Assembly: GCA_947097375.1 (NCBI GenBank)
Contig: CAMURE010000007.1
Coordinates: 1-14,658, forward strand
DNA length: 14,658 nt
Direction of reading: 5' to 3'
Source of the DNA: an uncultured Candidatus Saccharibacteria bacterium
Lineage (GTDB): Bacteria > Patescibacteria > Saccharimonadia > Saccharimonadales > Nanosynbacteraceae
Shown here: positions 5,990-12,523 of the stretch, piece after piece
Numbering within the stretch: position 1 is the first letter of the stretch
Layout of the letters: each line of letters starts with the position of its first letter
The notes under the pieces: generated by a model
The model's input: the letters and a program-made list of their open reading frames with translations, nothing else
Database searches by the model: none
Told to the model about the DNA's origin: nothing
Translations under genes and position numbers: made by a program

Positions 5990-7279
5990 ATGCGTGAGTT
6001 GTATGGTTTTTCTATCAAGACTGATACCGTAAGAGGAGTAGTACCTCGTGACGGCCATGGTAGTGAGATACCGACAGGTTTGAATGCCAGGTATCTAGGT
6101 AGTGTTAGTAATCTGGATAAGCGTATGGGTGAAAAAACTATCGATGGTCAATTAATTGCTCGTTTATATCTCGGAGAGGTTGCTGTTGGAGTTGTACAGA
6201 AAGGAAATAACCCTTATTCTGCTATCAGTCTGGTGTCCCCTTACCGGTTAGATTCTATCCCGTTACCGCCAAGCCAGACGGTCAGGATTGGAAGGGAGGA
6301 CTTAGGAATGCCCGAAGAGGCGGACAGCTACCCTCTAAATACAGTCTCGCGATTGTGTAAAGATGGTCATGTGGTGCTTTGTAAAAAAGGTGATGTCATC
6401 CATGTGAAAGATGCCGGCTCTCGTAATGGTACCATACAGGAGCTTCCTCACCCAGAGGAAATACGGAACGTTCCATTAACAAATGGGCGGTTACGGTCAG
6501 TTGGCGGTTTTGAAAGTGATGTGTCGGAGCGGGCTGTCCATGGTGAGGACGCACATTTGGTGTTACCTGAATATGGAATAACGGCGGTATTTGATGGTAT
6601 TGGTAGTATAAGGGGCGGCGGAGCGGTAGCCCGTAAGGCGGCCAAACTACTAGAGGAGATGTATCGTAAGTTCAATCCTCAGGAAATTCGTAGCCAAACT
6701 CCTGAGTATGCGAGTATAGAGCTTACTGCCAGTTTGAATGTAATTTCTGATATCATACGGAAAGATCCATCTTTAGGCGAAACCACTGCAAGCGTCGCAC
6801 AAATGGTGAAGCACGATGGAAAAACGTTTGCTGTATGGGCCAATATCGGTGATTCCCGTATCTATCTGCGACGTGATGGAAATTGGTATCAGCTAACGAG
6901 AGATGATGGTGAGGGTAACGTTTTGGATAAGGCTCTCGGTTATGATCTGATTGATAGAAAGCATCAGTATGGCTCCGTTGAGGTTGGGCGGGGAGACATG
7001 ATAGTTTGCTGTACAGACGGAATTACCGGTGATTTTGGGACTGACCGGGTGACGCGCTTTGAACTGGAAAAGTGCATACCGGAATCTAGGTTTTCTCCGC
7101 AAACGGTTAGCGGGGTGGCGCAGGGGCTTATGGACATCGCTCGCAAGGGGGATGACAGAACGGTCGTGGTGACGCAGGCTATAGCGGGCGAGGATGTGTA
7201 CAAACGACAAATGGTTTGCTGTGATCGAACGGTGTTTCCTGGAGAGAATTGGTTCGGCCCGGTGATCTGGCGAGTTTGA
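5990..7279 (+). CDS. FHA-domain PP2C-type Ser/Thr protein phosphatase
   Basis: A 429-residue protein with an N-terminal phosphothreonine-binding FHA domain (about 98-150: 'RIGRED', 'NTVSR', 'DAGSRNGT') and a metal-dependent PP2C phosphatase domain (about 172-396). PP2C motifs are 'HGEDAH' (185-190), 'VFDGIGS' (200-206), 'TTASVA...WANIGDSRIYLRRDG' (265-297), 'CTDGITGDF' (341-349) and 'GDDRTVVV' (387-394). The metal-binding aspartates are therefore present. It should dephosphorylate Ser/Thr-phosphorylated proteins in the cytoplasm and use its FHA domain to find them. No kinase partner is encoded in the window. Residues 1-95 and the C-terminal tail from about 398 are unassigned. I chose the ATG at 5990 over the one at 5981 because the latter lies in the -10 box. 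No Shine-Dalgarno is visible, in keeping with a leaderless transcript. Confidence 0.85.
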   Translation: MRELYGFSIKTDTVRGVVPRDGHGSEIPTGLNARYLGSVSNLDKRMGEKTIDGQLIARLYLGEVAVGVVQKGNNPYSAISLVSPYRLDSIPLPPSQTVRIGREDLGMPEEADSYPLNTVSRLCKDGHVVLCKKGDVIHVKDAGSRNGTIQELPHPEEIRNVPLTNGRLRSVGGFESDVSERAVHGEDAHLVLPEYGITAVFDGIGSIRGGGAVARKAAKLLEEMYRKFNPQEIRSQTPEYASIELTASLNVISDIIRKDPSLGETTASVAQMVKHDGKTFAVWANIGDSRIYLRRDGNWYQLTRDDGEGNVLDKALGYDLIDRKHQYGSVEVGRGDMIVCCTDGITGDFGTDRVTRFELEKCIPESRFSPQTVSGVAQGLMDIARKGDDRTVVVTQAIAGEDVYKRQMVCCDRTVFPGENWFGPVIWRV

Positions 7280-7304
7280 TTTATCGCAGCATCTCTGGTA
7301 CAAT
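7276..7304 (+). promoter_or_regulatory. Promoter of rplU
   Basis: TTGATT (7276-7281) overlaps the stop of the upstream phosphatase gene. A 17-base spacer and TACAAT (7299-7304) follow, the latter preceded by TGG (extended -10). Transcription would start near 7311. The leader holds AAGGA (7329-7333) 5 bases before the ATG at 7339. Confidence 0.7.
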
Positions 7305-7338
7305 GGAACAGATTGAAAACTAATTATTAAGGAACGAA

Positions 7339-7644
7339 ATGAAAGCAGTCGTAAAAATCTCTGGCAAGCAATATATTGTCAGCGAAAAAGAGTCCCTCTT
7401 GGTGGATCTCCTCCCTGAAGGCACAAAAGAACTCACTCTCGACGCACTTTTAGTGATTGATGGTGATAACACAAAGGTCGGCACGCCAACAGTGAAGGGC
7501 GTCGTAGTAAAGGCGAAGGTTGTTGAAGCGGAAGTCAAGGGCGACAAGATCCGCGTCATCCGCTACAAGAGCAAGAAACGCGTTCACAAAGAAACTGGCC
7601 ATCGCCAGAAGTACACTAGGATTGAAATTACCTCGATCAAATAA
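7339..7644 (+). CDS. rplU: 50S ribosomal protein L21 (bL21)
   Basis: A 101-residue protein of normal length for bL21, which binds 23S rRNA in the large ribosomal subunit. The N-terminus 'MKAVVKISGKQYIVSEKESLLVDLL' is the family pattern (K/R-x-GGKQY-like), followed by 'VGTPTVKGVVVKAKVVEAEVKGDKI'. The basic C-terminal RNA-binding signature is 'RYKSKKRVHKETGHRQKYTRIEI' in segments from residue 74 on. It has its own promoter and terminator and stands alone. The usual partner rpmA (L27), which follows rplU in most bacteria, is absent here; parA comes next. Confidence 0.95.
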   Translation: MKAVVKISGKQYIVSEKESLLVDLLPEGTKELTLDALLVIDGDNTKVGTPTVKGVVVKAKVVEAEVKGDKIRVIRYKSKKRVHKETGHRQKYTRIEITSIK

Positions 7645-7657
7645 CTGATGAATTAGC

Positions 7658-7688
7658 ATGCCGCCCCGCGATGAGGGCGGTATTTTTA
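7658..7688 (+). terminator. Rho-independent terminator after rplU
   Basis: CCGCCC (7661-7666) pairs with GGGCGG (7675-7680) around an 8-base loop. The stem extends outward through a G-T pair and two A-T pairs and is followed by TATTTTTAT. It sits 13 bases after the rplU stop and ends about 15 bases before the parA -10 box. Confidence 0.85.
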
Positions 7689-7700
7689 TGGCCGAAACTA

Positions 7701-7709
7701 TGGTACAAT
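7701..7709 (+). promoter_or_regulatory. Extended -10 promoter of parAB
   Basis: TGGTACAAT is identical to the rplU extended -10. The -35 position falls in the T tract of the rplU terminator and is poor, so the TGn extension probably compensates. Transcription would begin near 7716, and a Shine-Dalgarno AAGGGG (7721-7726) lies 5 bases before the ATG at 7732. Confidence 0.6.
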
Positions 7710-7731
7710 GAGGTAAGCAGAAGGGGTATCA

Positions 7732-8496
7732 ATGACAAAGATTATTGCGGTGACAAATCAAAAGGGTGGTGTTGGCAAGACAACGACTTCAATTAATGTG
7801 GCATATTTTTTGGCAAAAGCCGGTAAGCGGACGCTGATCGTTGACTTTGATCCGCAAGGAAATGCCACCAGTGGCCTCGGTATTGATAAGCAAGGCTTGG
7901 GTGCGACGATGACTGAGGTGGTGACTGGTCAGACGGCTCTGAACAATATAATTATTCAGACTGACATTAAAAACCTGTCGATTGCACCGGCAACACCACA
8001 CTTAGCAAATACTGAGGTCGAGCTGGCCCAAGCCGAGGGGCGGTTCATGCGGCTGCGGCAGGCGCTGGCGAGTCTCGCTGGGTATGATTATGTGATCATC
8101 GATAGCCCACCGAGTCTGAGTCTACTGACTGTGAATGGGCTGATCGCAGCGCAGTATGTCTTGCTACCGGTACAGGCAGAGTTTTATGCATTAGAGGGGC
8201 TAGGGCAACTCATGGAGACGATGAAGTTGGTTCGCAAGGGACTCAATCCACATCTGCGGCTACTTGGCGTGGTGACCACCATGGTTGATTCGCGAACAAC
8301 CCTGTCGAGTCAGGTATATGATGAAATAAAAAAGCATTTTGCTGATACGATTTTCAAGACGACGATTCCGCGCAATATTCGCCTTGCCGAGGCGCCAAGT
8401 CACGGCGTGCCGGTTGGCGTGTACGATCGTTTCTCAAAGGGCTCGCGGGCCTACCACGCGCTGACCAAAGAAATTATCGAGAGGATTGAAGGATGA
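7732..8496 (+). CDS. parA: Chromosome-partitioning ATPase ParA (Soj family)
   Basis: A 254-residue ParA/Soj ATPase of typical size. The deviant Walker A motif is 'KGGVGKTT' (residues 11-18, with signature Lys11 and Lys16). The A' motif is 'LIVDFDPQGNATSGLG' (35-50, catalytic Asp40) and Walker B is 'YVIIDSPPS' (120-128). 'LPVQAEFYALEGL' and 'TIPRNIRLAEAPSHGVPV' are family-typical. It has no N-terminal DNA-binding extension, as in chromosomal rather than plasmid type Ia ParA. ATP-bound dimers coat the nucleoid and move ParB-parS complexes. The stop overlaps the parB start by 4 bases (ATGA), a classic coupled operon. Confidence 0.95.
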   Translation: MTKIIAVTNQKGGVGKTTTSINVAYFLAKAGKRTLIVDFDPQGNATSGLGIDKQGLGATMTEVVTGQTALNNIIIQTDIKNLSIAPATPHLANTEVELAQAEGRFMRLRQALASLAGYDYVIIDSPPSLSLLTVNGLIAAQYVLLPVQAEFYALEGLGQLMETMKLVRKGLNPHLRLLGVVTTMVDSRTTLSSQVYDEIKKHFADTIFKTTIPRNIRLAEAPSHGVPVGVYDRFSKGSRAYHALTKEIIERIEG

Positions 8497-9371
8497 AAAA
8501 GGGACTTGGGCGGGGATTTGATTCGCTGATACCGACAAATTTGTTTGACGAGGCCTTTGACCCGACGGCTGGTCAAGATGCGACAATGTCGCAATTACGT
8601 CAGATACCAATTACCGATATTACTCCAGATCCAGGCCAGCCGCGGCGATTCTTTGATGAGGAAGCGCTGCGTGAACTGGCCGATTCGATCCGTCGTCACG
8701 GCGTGGTGCAGCCGATCGTCGTGACGCCACACGGGTCTCAGTTTATGATTGTTGCTGGTGAGCGGCGCTGGCGAGCAGCACAGCTGGCCGGATTAGTGGA
8801 GATACCGAGTATCATTCGCAGCTTGAGCGATCAGCACCGATTAGAGGTATCGCTGATCGAGAATCTGCAGCGACGCGACCTCAATCCGCTAGAGACGGCG
8901 ACGGCCTATATGAAACTGCGTGACCAGTTTAATATGACGCTAGAACAAATCGGCCAGCACGTCGGCGGCAAATCGGTCAGCGCCATCAGTAATACGCTGC
9001 GTCTCTTGAAATTACCAAGCATGGTGCGGACGGCGCTGTTTGAAAATAAGATTTCTGAAGGGCAGGCGCGAACATTGGTGGGGCTACCAGATGACGTGGC
9101 AGAGGGTTTATTGCAGCAGACGATTGATCAGGGTTGGAGCGTACGCAAGCTTGAGCAGATGATTGCCGCCTGGAAGCGAGCACGGCAGCCGTCGGGCCAC
9201 GCGCCAGATCCAAAGCCGGTCGAGCCACTGCATGCCTCGTCAGTAGCGCGCCTATCGAAAAAACTTCATGCTGACATTACAGTTCGCGCTAGTAAACGCG
9301 GTGCCGGTCAGATTATCATTCCGTTCAAAGACCAAGCGGATTTTGAGCGGATCCGCGACTTGATTGGCTGA
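8493..9371 (+). CDS. parB: Chromosome-partitioning CTPase/clamp protein ParB
   Basis: A 292-residue ParB with the full chromosomal layout. The N-terminal ParA-interacting peptide is 'KKGLGRGFDSLIP' (2-14). The CTP-binding N-domain has 'QPRRFFDEEALRELADSIRRHGVVQPI' in pieces from residue 49, the box 'GERRWRAA' (89-96) and 'IENLQRRDLNPLE' (122-134). A helix-turn-helix with 'TLEQIGQHVGGKS' (149-161) and 'ISNTLRLLKLP' (165-175) would bind parS. A C-terminal dimerisation domain starts about 258. Start ATG 8493 overlaps the parA stop. The gene ends 3 bases from the convergent lepB stop. No canonical parS (TGTTCCACGTGAAACA) was seen in the window. Confidence 0.95.
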   Translation: MKKGLGRGFDSLIPTNLFDEAFDPTAGQDATMSQLRQIPITDITPDPGQPRRFFDEEALRELADSIRRHGVVQPIVVTPHGSQFMIVAGERRWRAAQLAGLVEIPSIIRSLSDQHRLEVSLIENLQRRDLNPLETATAYMKLRDQFNMTLEQIGQHVGGKSVSAISNTLRLLKLPSMVRTALFENKISEGQARTLVGLPDDVAEGLLQQTIDQGWSVRKLEQMIAAWKRARQPSGHAPDPKPVEPLHASSVARLSKKLHADITVRASKRGAGQIIIPFKDQADFERIRDLIG

Positions 9372-9374
9372 TTG

Positions 9375-9980
9375 TTAAAACCCTCTGATCTGTGTGAAGG
9401 GGAAAATACGGGCGATGACCGGTCCAACGATGTCGTATAGCGGAATGTTACCCATGCAGTTACGCGAATCACACGAAAAATTACCCTCACGATTATCACC
9501 CATCACGAAAACCGTCCCTTCGGACACTTTGGTGTCAACATCGCCAGAGGTCGGTGACTTTGGTTCGTTTTTGTTGATAGTTGTATCGGGGTTAAAGCCG
9601 TTTGGATGCTCGGTGTTATAGACGGTAACGACGCCATCCTTAACGGTGACGCGCTCACCAGCAAAAGCGATGACCCGTTTGACGATATATTCATCATGAC
9701 CGAGGGTTGGATTGTAATTAGGGTTTTTAAAGACGATAATTTGGCCGCGCTTGGGGATATATTGCTGATTTTGAAGCTGTTTCATCGTGACCGACAGTCG
9801 GTCAACGATCAAGCGGTCATTGGTGTGCATCGTGTTTTCCATGCTTGGTCCCTGTACGCCAAAACTACGAAAGACAAAGGTGTTTATCAAAATCGTCCCG
9901 ATAATCACCCCAATCACAAAAATAATCAGTCCCAGACTGTCCCTTAGACGAGGGTGTCGATCGAGAAAATGAGCATCCAT
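9375..9980 (-). CDS. lepB: Type I signal peptidase LepB
   Basis: A 201-residue membrane peptidase that removes Sec/Tat signal peptides outside the membrane. One N-terminal transmembrane segment lies at about 17-37. Box B 'GPSMENTM' (44-51) carries the catalytic Ser46, and box D 'YIVKRVIAFAGERV' (98-111) the general base Lys101. 'FVMGDNREGNFSCDSR' (158-173) is box E, ending 'YDIVGPVIARIFPF'. The reading frame extends 12 codons upstream of the chosen ATG. I use the ATG at 9980 because a TATAAT box lies exactly 7 bases before it, so upstream codons would not be transcribed from that promoter. The adhesin signal peptide in this window is a plausible substrate. Confidence 0.92.
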   Translation of the reverse strand: MDAHFLDRHPRLRDSLGLIIFVIGVIIGTILINTFVFRSFGVQGPSMENTMHTNDRLIVDRLSVTMKQLQNQQYIPKRGQIIVFKNPNYNPTLGHDEYIVKRVIAFAGERVTVKDGVVTVYNTEHPNGFNPDTTINKNEPKSPTSGDVDTKVSEGTVFVMGDNREGNFSCDSRNCMGNIPLYDIVGPVIARIFPFTQIRGF

Positions 9981-9987
9981 CCGCCTT

Positions 9988-10016
9988 ATTATACATGGTT
10001 TGGTGGCGAAAACCAA
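9988..10016 (-). promoter_or_regulatory. lepB promoter, 7 bases from the start codon
   Basis: On the minus strand: TTGGTT (10016-10011), 17-base spacer, perfect TATAAT (9993-9988), then AAGGCGG and the ATG at 9980. The transcript would begin at or next to the ATG. The AAGG sequence is too close to act as a normal Shine-Dalgarno. Confidence 0.65.
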
Positions 10017-10020
10017 AAGC

Positions 10021-10047
10021 TTGATCGATAGAGAAGTGTGCTATAAT
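10021..10047 (+). promoter_or_regulatory. LCP gene promoter, divergent from lepB
   Basis: TGC plus perfect TATAAT (10042-10047), an extended -10. A possible -35 is TTGATC (10021-10026) with a short 15-base spacer. Eight bases (AAGGAGCA) separate it from the GTG at 10056, so the leader is zero to two bases unless another promoter is used. Confidence 0.6.
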
Positions 10048-10055
10048 AAGGAGCA

Positions 10056-11729
10056 GTGAAAATTTCAAATAGGAATTCGGTCGATGGATTTGTACCGCGG
10101 AGGGTTCAGCGGTCTCGTTTGGGTGGCATGCCGCCGGGGCGAGCAGTTACGCCTCCGCGTCCCGCAGTACATTCTGCCCCAGTGCAGCCACTTGGTAGAC
10201 CGGCCGCAGCGCCGCGCCAGTCGCTGTCGCAAGCTGACCGGATTCGCCTCGCGACCTCTTCGACTGCCGATATTGATGAAGATATTAGCAATTCACTCAA
10301 AGACCTTGATATTCAGAAACCCGAAACGCCGCGAGAGAAGCGTAAGAAATCGCACAAAAAACGTCGCAAGCTGAAGATTGTTATTCTGGTGATTGTGGCG
10401 CTAATAATTTTAGTGGGCGGATTTTTACTATACAAGGCATGGGTTAATGCCGGGCGAGTGTTTGGTGGTGGTAGCCTGATTGATTTGTTCCAGAATCAGC
10501 CGCTGAAAGTGGATGCACACGGGCGAAGTAACATGCTGATTCTCGGTACGACGGATGACGACCCGGAGCACCCGGGCGCGACCTTGACTGACTCGATGAT
10601 GGTGCTCAGTATTGATCAGAAGAAACACGACGCCTATATGTTCAGCATTCCGCGCGACCTATACGTGCAGTTTGGGCGGGTTTGTAATTCTGGTAGCGCA
10701 GGCAAGATCAATGAGTATTTTGACTGTATTGCTAAGGGTAATGATGAGCAGGCCGAGAGAAAGCGGATGGAGGCTAGTCGCGAGTTTGTTGGCAAGATTT
10801 TTGGTATGGACCTCCAGTATGTGGCACATGTGAATGCTCAAGTGATCAAGGACGCTGTTAACGCAGTTGGCGGCGTGACGGTAAACGTACAGAGTGATGA
10901 TCCGCGCGGTGTGTTTGACCCAAGTGTTGACTGGATGTGTCGGGAGAAGGGCTTGTCGGCAGAGCAGCGGAAGCAGCGCTGTCCAACGGGACACTACATT
11001 CACTTTAAGAATGGGCCAAATGATATGGATGGTGATAAAGCATTATATTTCTCGCGAGCACGTGGTGCGCTGGGTGGCTCCTATGGGCTGGATAAGTCGA
11101 ATTTTGACCGCGAGAAAAACCAACAGTTGGTATTGATGGCGCTCAAGAATAAAGCAGCCTCGACAGGTACGCTAACTGATCTTGGCAAGGTGACGGCGCT
11201 GATGGACGCCATGGGCAAGAATTTGCGCACTAATGTTGATGCCAAAGAGGTCCGTACGGTAATGGATGTTGCCTCTAAGATAAAAGACACTGACATTCAT
11301 CGCCTCAGCTTTATTGAGAAGGATAATATTTTGCTCGGTACGAGTAGGGTTGGCACTTCCAGTGTGGTCGTGCCGACAGCCGGTCAGTTTAATTATTCAC
11401 AAATTCGATCATTCATTAAGGTAGAAATATACGGCGATGCCCTCGCCAAGGAAAAAGCGCGCGTCTTAGTACTGAATGGTAGTGGCGTGGTTGGGGCAGC
11501 CAAATCTGAGGCCGATCGCCTTACGGCAGCATCACTCAATGTCGTTAATGTTGGTAACTCTCCACAGAAAATTACTGAAAAATACAAGGTTTATCAGCTG
11601 GAGTCGGGTAAGTCCAAACAAGCTTCTGCTAACAAGATTAAAGAACTATATGGTGTGACCTTGACCGAGGGTAAACCGGCGTTCAACTTACCGGCCGAAG
11701 CCGATTTCGTGGTGATAATTGGACCGTAA
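10056..11729 (+). CDS. LytR-CpsA-Psr (LCP) family glycopolymer transferase with LytR_C domain
   Basis: A 557-residue envelope enzyme. A cytoplasmic N-terminal region of about 105 residues is rich in Pro, Arg and Ala and ends very basic ('KRKKSHKKRRKLK'). One transmembrane helix follows at 108-127. The LCP domain (about 157-365) has 'MLILGTTDDDPEH', 'TDSMMVLSID' (178-187), 'FSIPRDLYV' (196-204), 'KINEYF' (217-222) and 'ALYFSRAR' (329-336) before 'DREKNQQLVLMAL'. A LytR_C domain (467-556) begins 'ARVLVLNGSGVVGAAKSEADRL'. LCP proteins transfer lipid-linked glycopolymers to peptidoglycan or other wall acceptors. The Arg commonly found before the 'SDTM'-like motif is replaced by Leu177. Four Cys (210, 224, 295, 309) in exported insertions may form disulfides. 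The GTG start at 10056 is set by the -10 box just upstream. Confidence 0.88.
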   Translation: MKISNRNSVDGFVPRRVQRSRLGGMPPGRAVTPPRPAVHSAPVQPLGRPAAAPRQSLSQADRIRLATSSTADIDEDISNSLKDLDIQKPETPREKRKKSHKKRRKLKIVILVIVALIILVGGFLLYKAWVNAGRVFGGGSLIDLFQNQPLKVDAHGRSNMLILGTTDDDPEHPGATLTDSMMVLSIDQKKHDAYMFSIPRDLYVQFGRVCNSGSAGKINEYFDCIAKGNDEQAERKRMEASREFVGKIFGMDLQYVAHVNAQVIKDAVNAVGGVTVNVQSDDPRGVFDPSVDWMCREKGLSAEQRKQRCPTGHYIHFKNGPNDMDGDKALYFSRARGALGGSYGLDKSNFDREKNQQLVLMALKNKAASTGTLTDLGKVTALMDAMGKNLRTNVDAKEVRTVMDVASKIKDTDIHRLSFIEKDNILLGTSRVGTSSVVVPTAGQFNYSQIRSFIKVEIYGDALAKEKARVLVLNGSGVVGAAKSEADRLTAASLNVVNVGNSPQKITEKYKVYQLESGKSKQASANKIKELYGVTLTEGKPAFNLPAEADFVVIIGP

Positions 11730-11731
11730 TT

Positions 11732-11740
11732 TGGTATAAT
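11732..11740 (+). promoter_or_regulatory. Extended -10 promoter just after the LCP stop
   Basis: TGGTATAAT lies 2 bases after the TAA of the LCP gene. No good -35 is visible at 16-18 bases. The ATG at 11750 is 9 bases downstream, again a near-leaderless layout. A GTG at 11744 is only 3 bases from the box and would precede the transcript start. Confidence 0.5.
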
Positions 11741-11749
11741 AGGGTGGTA

Positions 11750-12523
11750 ATGGAGTTTCTGAAAAAAACAGCCAGGCGACGGTCACTTCTCAGTAATATC
11801 GCTTATTACGCGCTTAATTTAGGGATGGTGGCGGTCCTATTTTGGATGTCGCAGGAGATTCACTATCCACTGGCGGCGATTGTGCTGGTGCTGCTGAGTA
11901 AATGGCGTACATTGTCAGTGCGACCCAAGTTCTGGCTAACAAATATTCAAGGGAGTCTCGTTGACGTAGTAGTGGGACTCGGTGTGGTGACACTAATGTA
12001 TGCGCCGCAAGCGACACTGGAGCTACGAATTGCGCTAGCGGTATTTTATGCGATATGGCTTGTCGCCATCAAGCCACTATCAAAGCGCTGGCAGATGACG
12101 CTACAGGCAGGTCTCGCGGTATTTATTGGTACGGCGGCATTGTTTGCGGTATCACATGAATGGCCAGCAGCAGCAGTCGTGGTTTGTGCGTTGATCATTG
12201 GCTATGGTACGGCCCGGCATTTTCTATCGACATTTCGTGAGGAGCAAATTACCGTACTCAGCCTGGCGTGGGGTCTGGTATTTGCAGAAATTGGCTGGCT
12301 GGCGCATTACTGGACGTTTGGCTATGCACTACTCGGAGTAAACGCCTTGCAGCTGCCGCAGGCGACAATCATCTTTGCATTACTATCATTTGTGGCTGAA
12401 CGTATTTATACTTCTTGGCACAAGCATAAAACGATCGTTGTTGCTGAAATTGCTGGTCCAGCTATCTTGGTCTCAGCCCTCATTCTGACCATTTTGCTAT
12501 TTTTTAACTCGGTGACACTATAG
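11750..12523 (+). CDS. Polytopic membrane protein of unknown function
   Basis: A 257-residue, strongly hydrophobic protein that I do not recognise. It has a basic N-terminus (EFLKKTARRRS) and about eight or nine predicted membrane segments (about 14-33, 37-51, 66-84, 90-107, 118-134, 138-154, 166-186, 188-217, 228-252). Short charged loops such as 'KWRTLSVRPKFW' and 'KPLSKRWQ' lie between them. No catalytic motif is evident. 'TFREEQITVLSLAWGLVFAEIGWLAHYW' (in parts, 161-188) could be a functional loop and helix. It sits between an LCP wall-polymer transferase and an HtrA protease, sharing one base (TAGTG) with the protease start, so it is likely cotranscribed and envelope-related. I prefer the ATG at 11750 to the GTG at 11744 because of the promoter position. 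Confidence 0.75.
   Translation: MEFLKKTARRRSLLSNIAYYALNLGMVAVLFWMSQEIHYPLAAIVLVLLSKWRTLSVRPKFWLTNIQGSLVDVVVGLGVVTLMYAPQATLELRIALAVFYAIWLVAIKPLSKRWQMTLQAGLAVFIGTAALFAVSHEWPAAAVVVCALIIGYGTARHFLSTFREEQITVLSLAWGLVFAEIGWLAHYWTFGYALLGVNALQLPQATIIFALLSFVAERIYTSWHKHKTIVVAEIAGPAILVSALILTILLFFNSVTL

Noticed and set aside
5898..5990. TGGATG/CATCCA repeats upstream of the FHA-PP2C gene as operators
   Set aside because: TGGATG occurs at 5898 and 5942, and TGTCATCCA at 5915 and 5982, but arms are only six bases and spacings unequal. One copy includes the start codon. Chance is likely.
7193..7210. DVYKRQ, the peptide typical of Tn5/Nextera adapter contamination
   Set aside because: The DNA differs from the mosaic end at four of 18 positions, all synonymous, and the reading continues smoothly on both sides. 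Adapter carry-over would match almost exactly.
9606..9947. Plus-strand open frame opposite lepB
   Set aside because: It is the antisense shadow of a well-supported signal peptidase gene and has no recognisable domain or ribosome site.
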